Source: Neobacillus niacini (GTDB lineage: Bacteria; Bacillota; Bacilli; Bacillales; Cytobacillaceae). Taken from it: a stretch of DNA of 64,000 nucleotides. The DNA lies in assembly GCF_023715415.1 (NCBI RefSeq), contig NZ_JAMBOB010000007.1:248001-312000 (forward strand), written 5' to 3'. This document shows positions 53,211-62,937 of this stretch, piece by piece. The translations under genes were made by a program, and so were the position numbers. The first letter of the stretch is position 1, and the number at the start of each line of letters is the position of its first letter. Below the pieces are notes generated by a model. It saw nothing but the letters and a program-made list of their open reading frames with translations, was not told where the DNA came from and ran no database searches.

Positions 53211-54528
53211 ATGGAAGCTTCAACCGTATTTAGATGTGCTTGAGACCGTAAATCCAATCAAGATGAATGGTAAGGTTACCCAAGTCATAGGGCTGACAAT
53301 TGAGTCTCAGGGACCGGATGTGAAATTGGGAGATATTTGCCATGTTTTTTCCGCAGGGCAGCAAAAACCAATTAAAGCAGAAGTAGTTGGTTTTCGGAAT
53401 CATAAAGTATTGCTTATGCCATTAGGAGAGATACATTCGATTGCCCCAGGCTGTGATGTCGTCTCAACAGGGAAACCTTTAACCGTGAAGGTAGGGATGG
53501 ATCTCCTCGGTAAAGTATTAGATGGTCTTGGAAACCCAATGGACGGAAGCAGTCTTCCGGTTGGCCTGTTGGATGCAAAGGCAGATAATCTTCCACCAAA
53601 TCCACTGACACGGCCGAGAATATCAGAACCCTTGAGTGTCGGTGTTCGCTCTATTGACGGTTTATTGACCGTCGGGAAAGGGCAAAGGGTGGGTGTATTC
53701 GCCGGAAGTGGTGTTGGAAAGAGTACACTACTTGGGATGATTGCTCGTAACACAGAAGCGGATGTCAATGTCATTGGCCTGATTGGCGAGCGAGGCCGGG
53801 AAGTACTTGACTTCATTGAACGCGATTTAGGTGAAGAAGGACTGAAAAAGTCCGTCGTTGTCGTTGCCACCTCCGACCAGCCTGCACTGATTCGAATCAA
53901 AGGGGCGATGATGGCTACCGCGATTGCCGAATTTTTTCGAGACCAGGGCTTGAGCGTAAATCTTATGCTTGACTCTGTTACGCGTTTTGCGATGGCTCAA
54001 CGTGAAATCGGCCTTGCAATTGGTGAACCGCCGGCAACAAAAGGGTATACGCCCTCTGTATTTGCGCTTTTGCCACGGTTATTGGAAAGGGCCGGAACCA
54101 ATGCCAATGGCAGTATTACTGCCTTTTATACCGTGCTTGTTGATGGTGACGATATGAATGAACCGATTGCTGATACAGTCAGAGGTATTTTAGATGGCCA
54201 TATTGTTTTAGACCGTAATCTAGCTAGGAAAGGTATTTACCCAGCGATTGATATTTTATCAAGTGTCAGCCGTGTGATGAAGGATATTGTCTCCAGCGAT
54301 CACATCTTTGCGGCTGAAAAATTAAAACAGCATACAAGTGTGTATCAAAAAGCAGAGGACTTAATCCAGATTGGCGCTTACAAGCGTGGTACAGATCGGG
54401 AAATTGATCTGGCCATCGAGGCTAAAGGCTGGATTGATCAGTTTGTGAAACAAAGTACGACAGAGTCCCCTTCTCTAGAGATAACCGTTGAACAGCTACT
54501 TACTAAATTCGGAGTGAACACCATATGA
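53203..54528 (+). CDS. fliI: Flagellum-specific export ATPase FliI
   Basis: A 441-residue ATPase related to F1-beta. Walker A is GVFAGSGVGKSTLLG (about 165-180), Walker B is NLMLDSVTRFAMA. The ATG at 53203 has AGGAGG upstream and overlaps fliH by 8 nt. It energises type III export. Confidence 0.95.
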   Translation: MSRWKLQPYLDVLETVNPIKMNGKVTQVIGLTIESQGPDVKLGDICHVFSAGQQKPIKAEVVGFRNHKVLLMPLGEIHSIAPGCDVVSTGKPLTVKVGMDLLGKVLDGLGNPMDGSSLPVGLLDAKADNLPPNPLTRPRISEPLSVGVRSIDGLLTVGKGQRVGVFAGSGVGKSTLLGMIARNTEADVNVIGLIGERGREVLDFIERDLGEEGLKKSVVVVATSDQPALIRIKGAMMATAIAEFFRDQGLSVNLMLDSVTRFAMAQREIGLAIGEPPATKGYTPSVFALLPRLLERAGTNANGSITAFYTVLVDGDDMNEPIADTVRGILDGHIVLDRNLARKGIYPAIDILSSVSRVMKDIVSSDHIFAAEKLKQHTSVYQKAEDLIQIGAYKRGTDREIDLAIEAKGWIDQFVKQSTTESPSLEITVEQLLTKFGVNTI

Positions 54529-54968
54529 CCTTTCGATTTCCATATATAAATATTTTAACGCTTAAAGAAAAAGAGAAGGATCAGGCCTATTCAGACTATG
54601 GAATGATCTTAAAGAAAAAGTCGGTTCTGCAAGAAGAGCTTGATTTTATTATTCACGAACGAGATGAGCGCATTTCTCGCTGGGAAAGTGAAAATCTCAC
54701 TTCAGTTATAGAGATTCGACAGAGAAGTCACTTTTTAGAGGGTCTTAATGTAAAAACTTCAAAAATAAAAAAAGAATTATTGAGGGTAGAAGAAGAACTG
54801 CAGGCAAAACAAGCAATCTTTTTTGAAAAGAAAAAAGATGAGCGGATGTTGCAGCATTTACGTGATAAATCGTTTGAGCTATATCTTCAGAAAGAGAAAA
54901 AAGAAGAACAAGATCTAATGGACGAAATGGCGACGATTCGCCATTATCATCAACAACTCTCCATGTAA
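54525..54968 (+). CDS. fliJ: Flagellar export protein FliJ
   Basis: A 147-residue coiled-coil protein with many Lys/Glu residues. It overlaps the fliI stop by 4 nt (ATGA). In B. subtilis ylxF and fliK come next, but here fliN2 follows. Confidence 0.85.
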   Translation: MTFRFPYINILTLKEKEKDQAYSDYGMILKKKSVLQEELDFIIHERDERISRWESENLTSVIEIRQRSHFLEGLNVKTSKIKKELLRVEEELQAKQAIFFEKKKDERMLQHLRDKSFELYLQKEKKEEQDLMDEMATIRHYHQQLSM

Positions 54969-55012
54969 AAATGGAGGATTCAATTATCTTACAGTAAAGG
55001 GGCAATCAGAAC

Positions 55013-55360
55013 ATGAAGGAAAACAAGACCCAATCGTATGGAGCCGTCCAATCTGTTCAGTTTTCTCCGCTTACGGAATCATCAGCGGTTGCACCAGATA
55101 AAAAGCATTTGCAATTATTAACGGATGTCTCTCTCCAGCTCTCATTTGAACTCGGGAGAACCTCCAAAACGGTACGGGAAATTCTGCAATGGAAAAAGGG
55201 GTCGGTTATTAGCCTCGACAAGCTAGCAGGGGAAAGTGTTGATGTATTAGTCAATAAGATGTCGATTGCTTCAGGTGAGCTCGTCGTTTTGGATGATCAA
55301 TTTTCAATTCGCATAACTGATATTTTGTCTAAACAGGAAAGAGAGAGGAAAATCAAGTGA
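55013..55360 (+). CDS. fliN: Second FliN-type C-ring protein
   Basis: A 115-residue protein with a FliN/SpoA domain (LTDVSLQLSFELGRTSKTVREI; ELVVLDDQFSIRITDIL) after a 35-residue unstructured N-terminus. It lacks the EIDxLL CheY-binding peptide of the FliN at 47157. It sits where B. subtilis has fliY-cheY, directly before fliO. The stop overlaps the fliO start by 4 nt. Confidence 0.88.
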   Translation: MKENKTQSYGAVQSVQFSPLTESSAVAPDKKHLQLLTDVSLQLSFELGRTSKTVREILQWKKGSVISLDKLAGESVDVLVNKMSIASGELVVLDDQFSIRITDILSKQERERKIK

Positions 55361-55962
55361 AACGGAGATACGCTGTGAGTCCATGGAATAAATGGCTTGT
55401 CCTATTAGCTGTGTGTCTGCTCGTTTTTGTTTCTCCTTTGTCACAAGCTCATGCGGCTGAAGATAATGTGTATAATACTTTTCAAAAAAAATCTGATGAT
55501 CAGCCTGCAGATGGTGATGCTGATTCTCCTTTAACGGCGGCTCCGAAATCCTCCACGGGGCTTTATCTTTTGCAATTTTTCGGTTCCTTTATCCTTATTA
55601 TAGGGCTCTTGTATTTTGTTTTACGATTTGTTTCCAAGAAAGCGAAGCAGGGCGTCGGAGTCTTTCATGCTCTCGGCGGTCATTCGTTTGGGAACAATCG
55701 CTCGATGCAAATGGTGATGGTCGGAGATACCTTATATATTTTGGGTGTCGGTGACGATGTGAACTTAATTCGTGCGATTCCTCCTGGTGACGAACAAACC
55801 AGCATTTTGGAAACGGTAGCGGTTAAGCCGCTTGATTTCGCAGGAAAGAGTAAATGGACCACAGGGATCTTCAAACGGAAAACGGCTCAGGAGAAATTTG
55901 ATGAGCATCTTTTCCAACAGCTAAAGGGTGTCGAAGCCCATCAAAAACACAACGAAGACTAA
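55357..55962 (+). CDS. fliO: Flagellar export protein FliO
   Basis: A 201-residue protein: signal peptide (about 1-34, ending SQAHAA), a membrane segment (about 68-88) and a cytoplasmic FliO domain (MQMVMVGDTLYILGVGDDVNL in segments). GTG start overlaps fliN2 by 4 nt. It helps assemble the FliP ring. Confidence 0.85.
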   Translation: MKRRYAVSPWNKWLVLLAVCLLVFVSPLSQAHAAEDNVYNTFQKKSDDQPADGDADSPLTAAPKSSTGLYLLQFFGSFILIIGLLYFVLRFVSKKAKQGVGVFHALGGHSFGNNRSMQMVMVGDTLYILGVGDDVNLIRAIPPGDEQTSILETVAVKPLDFAGKSKWTTGIFKRKTAQEKFDEHLFQQLKGVEAHQKHNED

Positions 55963-55982
55963 CATGATAGGGGGAGGCAGAC

Positions 55983-56735
55983 CTGAAAAAGGTAATTCTT
56001 CTGACGCCATTATTCTTTTTTCTTTTTCATATTTCTGTTTTTGCCGAAACCACCGGCACGATTGTTCCAGGAGTTGAAATTAATTTTGGTGACACTGAGA
56101 CAGATACTGGAGCGGCAACTTCGATTAAATTACTGCTCCTGCTAACGGTCTTATCGGTTGCTCCTAGTATTCTATTATTAATGACCTCTTTTACGAGAAT
56201 AGCCATTGTTTTAGCGTTTGTTCGAAATGCGCTTGGCACGCAGCAGATGCCGCCAAACCAAGTCATTATGGGATTGAGTCTTTTGCTTACCTTTTTCATC
56301 ATGGGGCCAACCTTTCAGGATGTAAATAAACAGGCGCTTCAGCCCTTTCTAGAAGGGGAGATTAGTCAAAGTGAGGCTTTTGATAAGGCGAGCAGCCCAA
56401 TGAAGGAATTTATGGCGAAGCAAACACGTGAAAGTGATTTAAAGCTTTTCCTAGATTATAGTAACGCAACAAATATCCAATCCATTGATGATATCCCGCT
56501 GACAGCCCTTGTTCCAGCCTTTGCAATTAGTGAACTAAAAACGGCGTTCCAAATGGGGTTTTTGATTTTTATACCGTTTGTTGTGATTGACATGATTGTT
56601 TCAAGTATATTGATGGCGATGGGCATGATGATGCTTCCGCCTTCGCTCATTTCATTGCCTTTTAAAATATTGCTGTTTATTTTGGTAGACGGCTGGCATT
56701 TAGTGGTTCAATCATTATTCGTAAGTTTTAATTAA
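55983..56735 (+). CDS. fliP: Flagellar export gate protein FliP, apparent CTG start
   Basis: A 250-residue export-gate protein. The first in-frame ATG (56181) would remove the signal peptide and first conserved segment (about 66 residues). The frame is open upstream only to a TAG at 55968; the single plausible start is CTG 55983, with GGGGGAGG 5 nt before it, giving the signal-like KKVILLTPLFFFLFHISVFA. The conserved core is clear (MTSFTRIAIVLAFVRNALGT; PPNQVIMGLSL; VDGWHLVVQSL). Confidence 0.88.
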   Translation: MKKVILLTPLFFFLFHISVFAETTGTIVPGVEINFGDTETDTGAATSIKLLLLLTVLSVAPSILLLMTSFTRIAIVLAFVRNALGTQQMPPNQVIMGLSLLLTFFIMGPTFQDVNKQALQPFLEGEISQSEAFDKASSPMKEFMAKQTRESDLKLFLDYSNATNIQSIDDIPLTALVPAFAISELKTAFQMGFLIFIPFVVIDMIVSSILMAMGMMMLPPSLISLPFKILLFILVDGWHLVVQSLFVSFN

Positions 56736-56749
56736 GGATGTGTTGACTT

Positions 56750-57019
56750 ATGACACCAGAGAGTATTATGGGACTGGCGCAAAACTCTATTTACGTGACG
56801 ATTCTCATCCTGGCACCGATTTTGGGGATTGCCTTAGTGGTTGGTCTGATTATAAGTATTTTTCAGACGGTAACCCAGATCCAAGAGCAGACATTATCGT
56901 TCGCTCCAAAGATTATTGCGGTTTTTGTCGGGATGCTTGTTTTTGGACCATGGATGCTATCGCATATGTTGGATTTTACAAAAAATATTTTTTCCAATCT
57001 AACTAGTTTTATAGGATAG
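56750..57019 (+). CDS. fliQ: Flagellar export gate protein FliQ
   Basis: An 89-residue protein with two membrane segments (about 15-40 and 52-75), typical FliQ (ALVVGLIISIFQTVTQIQEQ). AAGGATG lies upstream; 14 nt after fliP. Confidence 0.94.
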   Translation: MTPESIMGLAQNSIYVTILILAPILGIALVVGLIISIFQTVTQIQEQTLSFAPKIIAVFVGMLVFGPWMLSHMLDFTKNIFSNLTSFIG

Positions 57020-57020
57020 T

Positions 57021-57797
57021 ATGATGCCTATCTTCGAGTATTTGCCACAGTTTTTATTAGTATTTGTCCGGTTAACGAGCTTTTTTGTTTCCGCCCCGCT
57101 TTGGATGGACCGGCAAGTTCCTGCACCTTATAAATGGGGATTTGCTTTCTTTACTTCTATCCTTGTCTTCGGCGTGATTGAACCTCAGAAAACGCTTGAG
57201 CTTGATGGAGACTTTATCTTACTCATTTTGAAAGAAACGATGGTAGGCCTTGCCTTAGGTTTTTTCGCTTCCATTTTGCTGTACGCGGTACAGCTGGCCG
57301 GAAGTTTTATTGATTTACAAAGTGGTTTTGCGATGGCAACTATGTTTAATGCCCAAACAGGTGTGCAAGAGCCTATCACAGGCCGCCTATTTTATATTAT
57401 TACGATGGTCTTTTTCCTGTCGGTCAATGGCCACCATATTCTAATTCACGGAGTACTCGCCAGTTTCGAATGGATTCCCGTCGATTCCTGGTTACCAAGC
57501 TTGGTCTCTGAAAACTTTGTAATTCATGCATTAGAAATCTTGAAGACGATGTTTTGGCTTGCGTTTTTAATTGCAGCTCCTATCGTTGGAGCCTTATTTT
57601 TAGTAGATGTTGCCTTAGGCATTTTGACCAAAACCGCACCACAAATGAATCTCTTTGTCGTCGGGATTCCCATCAAAATGATTGTTCATTACCTCATTCT
57701 ATATGCCTTTTTGCCAGGATTTTTCTATGTTCTTGGAAAGCTTGTAAGAACCATGGTTCATTCGTTTGAACAATTATTGAAGATATTAGGATCGTAA
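57021..57797 (+). CDS. fliR: Flagellar export gate protein FliR
   Basis: A 258-residue protein with about six membrane segments; conserved FVRLTSFFVSAPLW near the start and VDVALGILTKTAPQMNLFVVG near 200. It starts 1 nt after fliQ. Confidence 0.93.
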   Translation: MMPIFEYLPQFLLVFVRLTSFFVSAPLWMDRQVPAPYKWGFAFFTSILVFGVIEPQKTLELDGDFILLILKETMVGLALGFFASILLYAVQLAGSFIDLQSGFAMATMFNAQTGVQEPITGRLFYIITMVFFLSVNGHHILIHGVLASFEWIPVDSWLPSLVSENFVIHALEILKTMFWLAFLIAAPIVGALFLVDVALGILTKTAPQMNLFVVGIPIKMIVHYLILYAFLPGFFYVLGKLVRTMVHSFEQLLKILGS

Positions 57798-57810
57798 AGG
57801 ATGTATCCTC

Positions 57811-58866
57811 ATGAGTGAAAAAACGGAAAAAGCCACACCGAGAAAAAAGCAGGATGCACGGAAAAAGGGACAAGTAGCGAAAAGTGTCGATTTATCGAAT
57901 GCGATTGTCCTGCTAGCAGCGTTTTCAGTTCTGCTGATCCTAGGAGGGCAGATCTCGAAACGGTTATATGATCTATTTCAATATGGATTATCTGATTTAT
58001 TACTTTGGAATGTAACAGAGGAATCAATTCCGCTTTTATTTATAAATTTCCTTAAGGAAGGGGTCATCATTGCGGCGCCCATCATCATTGTTACTTGGCT
58101 CGCAGCATTCGCGGCCAATCTAGCGCAGGTTGGGTTTCTTTTCTCTAATGAAACGTTAAAAATGGATTTAAAGAAAATGGATCCCATTGCAGGGACAAAA
58201 CGAATTTTTTCGCTGAAGTCTGTGGTGGAGCTCATTAAGTCGATTTTAAAAATAGTGGTCATTGGTGGAATTACTGGAATGATTTTGTGGCAGCAACGGG
58301 GAGTCTTTTTGCGGCTGTCTGAAATGGAACCGATGAGCATTATCGCTTTTATTTCCTCCCTTTTATTAAAATTGGGCATTACGATTTCGGCCATTTATTT
58401 GGTCATTGGGGTTGCGGATCTGTTTTATCAAAGGTTTGAACATGCAAAGCAATTAAGAATGTCTAAACAAGATATTAAAGATGAGTATAAGAAAACGGAA
58501 GGTGACCCGTTAATTAAACACAAGATTAAGGAAAAACAACGACAGCAATCGAGGTCACGAATGATGCAGGAGGTTCCGAATGCACAAGTGCTCATCACCA
58601 ATCCTACCCATTTTGCCGTTGCTATCTCCTATGAACAGGGGAAGATGAGTGTGCCGATGGTCGTGGCCAAGGGGGCCGATTATTTGGCTTTAAAAATGCG
58701 GGAAGTTGCGAAGGAACATCGTGTTGTGATTATGGAAAACAAACCACTAGCAAGGGCTTTGTATGCCAGTGTTGAGGTTGGCGAAGAGATTCCAGAAGAG
58801 CTTTTTAAAGCCGTAGCGGAAATATTGGCTTACGTATATAGGGTAAAAGGAACATTAAGCAAGTAG
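57811..58866 (+). CDS. flhB: Flagellar export protein FlhB
   Basis: A 351-residue protein with four membrane segments and a C-terminal domain with the autocleavage motif NPTH (in LITNPTHFAVAI, about 266). It controls the switch from hook to filament export together with FliK. Intact, follows fliR by 13 nt. Confidence 0.95.
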   Translation: MSEKTEKATPRKKQDARKKGQVAKSVDLSNAIVLLAAFSVLLILGGQISKRLYDLFQYGLSDLLLWNVTEESIPLLFINFLKEGVIIAAPIIIVTWLAAFAANLAQVGFLFSNETLKMDLKKMDPIAGTKRIFSLKSVVELIKSILKIVVIGGITGMILWQQRGVFLRLSEMEPMSIIAFISSLLLKLGITISAIYLVIGVADLFYQRFEHAKQLRMSKQDIKDEYKKTEGDPLIKHKIKEKQRQQSRSRMMQEVPNAQVLITNPTHFAVAISYEQGKMSVPMVVAKGADYLALKMREVAKEHRVVIMENKPLARALYASVEVGEEIPEELFKAVAEILAYVYRVKGTLSK

Positions 58867-58879
58867 CGGGGGTACAACT

Positions 58880-60910
58880 ATGAAACTTAAAAACATGGTC
58901 GTTTTAATGAGTGTCATCATGATTGTCATTATGATGGTTATTCCATTACCGACCTATATGCTAGATATATTGCTTATCTTGAATTTATCCATTTCCGTTT
59001 TGATTCTTTTAATTACCATGAATACGAAGGAATCGCTTGACTTCTCGATTTTCCCTTCGCTGCTTTTATTGACGACGCTGTTTCGTTTATCTTTAAACGT
59101 TTCTAGTACTCGTTCCATTTTATCGAATGCGGAAGCAGGGAAGGTCATTGAGGCCTTTGGGGATTTTGTTATCGGCGGGAATGCTGTTGTCGGATTCATC
59201 GTGTTCTTAATCTTAGTCATTATCCAGTTCATTGTCATCACCAAGGGATCCGAACGTGTCGCAGAAGTGGCTGCTCGTTTTACCTTAGATGCGATGCCTG
59301 GTAAACAAATGAGTATTGATGCGGATTTAAATACAGGAATGATTAGTGAAAAAGATGCTCGGATGCGGCGCCAAAAGGTCGAGCGAGAAGCTGATTTTTA
59401 TGGTTCGATGGACGGTGCCAGTAAATTTGTTAAAGGAGACGCGATTGCGGGGATTATCATCCTCATTATCAACGTTTGTGGTGGTTTCATTATTGGAATG
59501 ACCATGCATGGCATGAGTTTCTCGGAATCGATTAGTACCTTTACCCTTTTATCAGTAGGGGATGGTCTCGTCAGCCAAATTCCAGCGCTGTTAATTTCAA
59601 CCGCAACCGGTATTATGGTGACGCGAGCGGCATCTGAAGGCGATCTTGGTGATGACCTGTCCGAGCAGATGCTCCGTTATCCGACGTTGTTGTATATTGT
59701 GGCAGGATGTATTGCTCTCTTAGGAGTGGTCACCCCTATCGGAATTTTTCTCACATGGGGAATTGCCGGATTATTAGCTTTTGGTGCGTATTCGATGCAG
59801 AAAAGCAAGACGAAAATGGAAGAGGCCAAGGAAAATCTTGAATCCGAACAAGAACTGGAAGAGGTACGGAAACCGGAAAATGTATTCAACTTACTGCGTG
59901 AGGACCCGATTGAATTTGAATTTGGTATTGGATTGATTAGCTTAGCCGATGTGAATCAAGGCGGAGATTTATTGGATCGAGTCGTTTCGATTCGCCGCCA
60001 AATCGCGATGGATTTGGGATTGGTCGTTCCTGTTATCCGGATTCGAGATAATATCCAGCTGCGGCCGAATCAATATAGTATCAAGATTAAAGGAAATGAA
60101 GTCGCGAACGGAGAGATTCTCTTGGATCATTTTCTAATGTTAAATCCCGGAAATGAAGAACACGGAATTGATGGGATTGAAACGACGGAACCGACCTTTG
60201 GGCTTCCGGCCTTATGGGTCAATGAAGAGATGAAGGACCAAGCCGAATTGTTTGGCTATACCGTCGTCGATCCGTCTTCGGTTATTAGTACGCATCTATC
60301 TGAAACCATCCGAAAGTATGCACATGAAATCTTAGGACGAGAAGAAACGAAACAATTAATTGACCATGTAAAGGAAAGCTATCCTTCCTTAATTGAAGAA
60401 CTCGTACCACAGGCAATGTCGGTAGGGGATATCCAAAAAGTATTGCAAAAGCTGTTAAAAGAGAATGTATCGATTCGCAGTCTTTCTGCCATCTTTGAAG
60501 CGTTAGCGGATTATGCTGTGTATACGAAAAACCCAGAAATCCTAACAGAATATGTAAGACAGGCGCTGGCGCGTCAACTTACTTCCCAGCATGCTCAAAA
60601 TGGAGTGATTCATGCGATTCTCGTGGGAGCCGGGGTTGAAAAGAAATTAGCTGAGTCCATTCAACGGACCGAACAGGGGGATATCCTTACGATTGATCCT
60701 GATTCTAGTCAAAAAATTATTCATTCTTTTACTGAAACGATTCAACAAACATCGCAAATGGGAATTCGACCGGTGATTCTATCCTCTGCAGGGATTCGCA
60801 TGTACGTTCGGCAGCTAACCGATCGTAACTTCACAGATATTCCCATTCTTTCGTACAATGAGCTGGAATCGAATGTGGATGTACAAAATGTGGGAGTGGT
60901 GAATTTATGA
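58880..60910 (+). CDS. flhA: Flagellar export gate protein FlhA
   Basis: A 676-residue protein: eight membrane segments (about 1-310) with the conserved FHIPEP loop (DAMPGKQMSIDADLNTGMI in segments) and a large cytoplasmic domain that docks chaperones. GGGGG lies upstream. It overlaps flhF by 4 nt. Confidence 0.95.
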   Translation: MKLKNMVVLMSVIMIVIMMVIPLPTYMLDILLILNLSISVLILLITMNTKESLDFSIFPSLLLLTTLFRLSLNVSSTRSILSNAEAGKVIEAFGDFVIGGNAVVGFIVFLILVIIQFIVITKGSERVAEVAARFTLDAMPGKQMSIDADLNTGMISEKDARMRRQKVEREADFYGSMDGASKFVKGDAIAGIIILIINVCGGFIIGMTMHGMSFSESISTFTLLSVGDGLVSQIPALLISTATGIMVTRAASEGDLGDDLSEQMLRYPTLLYIVAGCIALLGVVTPIGIFLTWGIAGLLAFGAYSMQKSKTKMEEAKENLESEQELEEVRKPENVFNLLREDPIEFEFGIGLISLADVNQGGDLLDRVVSIRRQIAMDLGLVVPVIRIRDNIQLRPNQYSIKIKGNEVANGEILLDHFLMLNPGNEEHGIDGIETTEPTFGLPALWVNEEMKDQAELFGYTVVDPSSVISTHLSETIRKYAHEILGREETKQLIDHVKESYPSLIEELVPQAMSVGDIQKVLQKLLKENVSIRSLSAIFEALADYAVYTKNPEILTEYVRQALARQLTSQHAQNGVIHAILVGAGVEKKLAESIQRTEQGDILTIDPDSSQKIIHSFTETIQQTSQMGIRPVILSSAGIRMYVRQLTDRNFTDIPILSYNELESNVDVQNVGVVNL

Positions 60911-62073
60911 AAATAAAAACCTATGTGGTGAATACCCTTCCGGAAGCCTATCCGATGATTTTGGAGGATTTAGGAAAAGAGGCAATTATTTTAAAAACAA
61001 AGTCCGTTCATGCACCAGGTTTCTTCGGGATGTTACGTAAAAAGAAGCTAGAGGTGGTGGCTGCCTCCGATTTAGCAGAAGGTCCGAACAGGGAGGAGGA
61101 AACTCCCACTTTAAAGGAAGAGGTAAAGCCTGTTGAGGATGTTTCAACCAATGTTTTCACCCAGGAAGCATTATTGAAGGAGTTATCTGAAGTAAAAGGC
61201 CTTATTCGTTCGATGACCAACGGCGATCAACAGTCGTCCATTATCCTTCAACCATTAGAAAAATGGGTGGAGCGCTTAAAGGATCAAGAAGTAGATGAAG
61301 AAGTGATTGATTTTATCTTGAAACAAGTGAGATTAAGAGTAGAAAAGCTCGAGGAACTGGGTGCTGAGGAAATCGAGAAAACGCTTGTCTCCATTTTAGA
61401 ACAGCTGATAGCAGAAGGAATGGCCAAAGAGGCAGATGATTCTACACCCTATTTGACTACATTAGTCGGTCCGACAGGTGTGGGAAAAACCACCACTTTA
61501 GCCAAATTAGCAGCTGCCCGCGTCCTGCATGGGCGTGTGCGCGTCGGATTGTTAACAGCCGATACGTATCGAATCGGTGCAGTGGAACAATTAAAAACGT
61601 ATGCCAATATCTTGAACATCCCGATTGAGGTTGTTCAAACACCTGAAGATATTCAGCCTTGTATTGACCGGTTGAAGGGATGTCAGATGATCCTGATGGA
61701 CAGTGCCGGCCGCAATTATTTAGAAGATCAATATATTGAAGATATTAATGGTTATTTAGGATTTGATGCCCCACAAGAGAATTATTTGGTTTTGAGTATG
61801 ACCACCCGCTGGCGGGATATGAAAAAAATTACAGAGAAGATGAAATCTGTCCCGATTGACAAGCTGATTTTAACCAAATGGGATGAAACGACTTGTTATG
61901 GGGCCGCTCTTAATATGCTGTACCATTATCCCTACCCGTTAGCATATCTTTGTATTGGCCAAGGGGTTCCGCAAGACATCATGACACCAGATCCAGCGTT
62001 TATGGCGAAAAAGATTTTAGGAGTGGATGAACATGCTGAGAGATCAAGCCTATCTGTTGAGAAAACTATCTAA
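60907..62073 (+). CDS. flhF: SRP-type GTPase FlhF
   Basis: A 388-residue protein with a variable basic N-terminal part and the SRP GTPase domain: GPTGVGKTTTLAKLAA (G1, about 192-207), LTADTYRIGAVEQL, DSAGRN and TKWDE. It sets the site of flagellar assembly together with FlhG. Confidence 0.93.
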   Translation: MKIKTYVVNTLPEAYPMILEDLGKEAIILKTKSVHAPGFFGMLRKKKLEVVAASDLAEGPNREEETPTLKEEVKPVEDVSTNVFTQEALLKELSEVKGLIRSMTNGDQQSSIILQPLEKWVERLKDQEVDEEVIDFILKQVRLRVEKLEELGAEEIEKTLVSILEQLIAEGMAKEADDSTPYLTTLVGPTGVGKTTTLAKLAAARVLHGRVRVGLLTADTYRIGAVEQLKTYANILNIPIEVVQTPEDIQPCIDRLKGCQMILMDSAGRNYLEDQYIEDINGYLGFDAPQENYLVLSMTTRWRDMKKITEKMKSVPIDKLILTKWDETTCYGAALNMLYHYPYPLAYLCIGQGVPQDIMTPDPAFMAKKILGVDEHAERSSLSVEKTI

Positions 62074-62902
62074 TTCCACCTCCAGCCTTCGGCGTCAATC
62101 GCGCGTTGTCACCATTGCCAGCGGGAAGGGAGGGGTTGGAAAGTCAAACTTTGCCTTAAACTTTGCCCTAAGCCTGGTTGCCCTTGGCAAGAAGGTCGTG
62201 TTAATTGACCTTGATATCGGAATGGCCAATATTGACATTTTAATGGGGATGGCCCCAAAATCTCATTTAATGGATATGATTCGTCAGAAAAAAAGTATTT
62301 GGGATGTGTTGGAGAAAGGTCCGAATCAATTAGAATATTTAGCCGGCGGTTCAGGGTTTAGCCATCTTCATCAATTAGATGAGGAGGAAAGAAATTACTT
62401 TTTTCGGGAATTGGAGAAACTTCATGGATACGCGGATATCATTCTGATTGATACGGGTGCGGGACTGACACTTGAATCCCAGCAATGTCACCTTTCTGCG
62501 GACGAGGTGATTCTGCTAACAACTCCGGAGCCTACTTCGATTGCCGATGCCTATTCTGTTGTGAAAATATTGCACAGTCAACGACCGTCGTTATCCTTTC
62601 AGCTTCTCATCAATCGTGTTTCAAACCCAAAGGTCGGGATGGAGGTTGCAGGTAAATTTAAATCGGCAGTGCAATCGTTTTTAAATAAAGAAATTAAGAT
62701 ATTCGGGGCCATTCCAGATGATGTTTCTGTCACGCAGGCCGTATTAAAACAAGAACCTTTTACCCTTGCTTTTCCTCGTTCCTCTGCAGCTGCAACGATT
62801 AAAAGGTTAGCGGAACGATTTGTATCAGGGACGACAGAAACAAATGAACAAGGGGGGATTAAAGGTTTTATTAAGAAATTAACAAGGATTCTTGATAAAT
62901 GA
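62027..62902 (+). CDS. flhG: MinD-like ATPase FlhG (YlxH)
   Basis: A 291-residue ParA/MinD-type ATPase with deviant Walker A GKGGVGKS (about 33-40) and DLDIGMANIDIL. It overlaps flhF by 47 nt. ATG 62027 or 62033 may start it; the latter is only two codons later. It regulates flagellar number and position with FlhF. Confidence 0.92.
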   Translation: MNMLRDQAYLLRKLSNSTSSLRRQSRVVTIASGKGGVGKSNFALNFALSLVALGKKVVLIDLDIGMANIDILMGMAPKSHLMDMIRQKKSIWDVLEKGPNQLEYLAGGSGFSHLHQLDEEERNYFFRELEKLHGYADIILIDTGAGLTLESQQCHLSADEVILLTTPEPTSIADAYSVVKILHSQRPSLSFQLLINRVSNPKVGMEVAGKFKSAVQSFLNKEIKIFGAIPDDVSVTQAVLKQEPFTLAFPRSSAAATIKRLAERFVSGTTETNEQGGIKGFIKKLTRILDK

Positions 62903-62937
62903 ATTTTTGCTGGATGATAGGTGAGGGGGGTTGTGGT

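Noticed and set aside
56740-57006. 88-codon frame overlapping fliQ
   Set aside because: Out-of-frame shadow of fliQ; composition is not protein-like.
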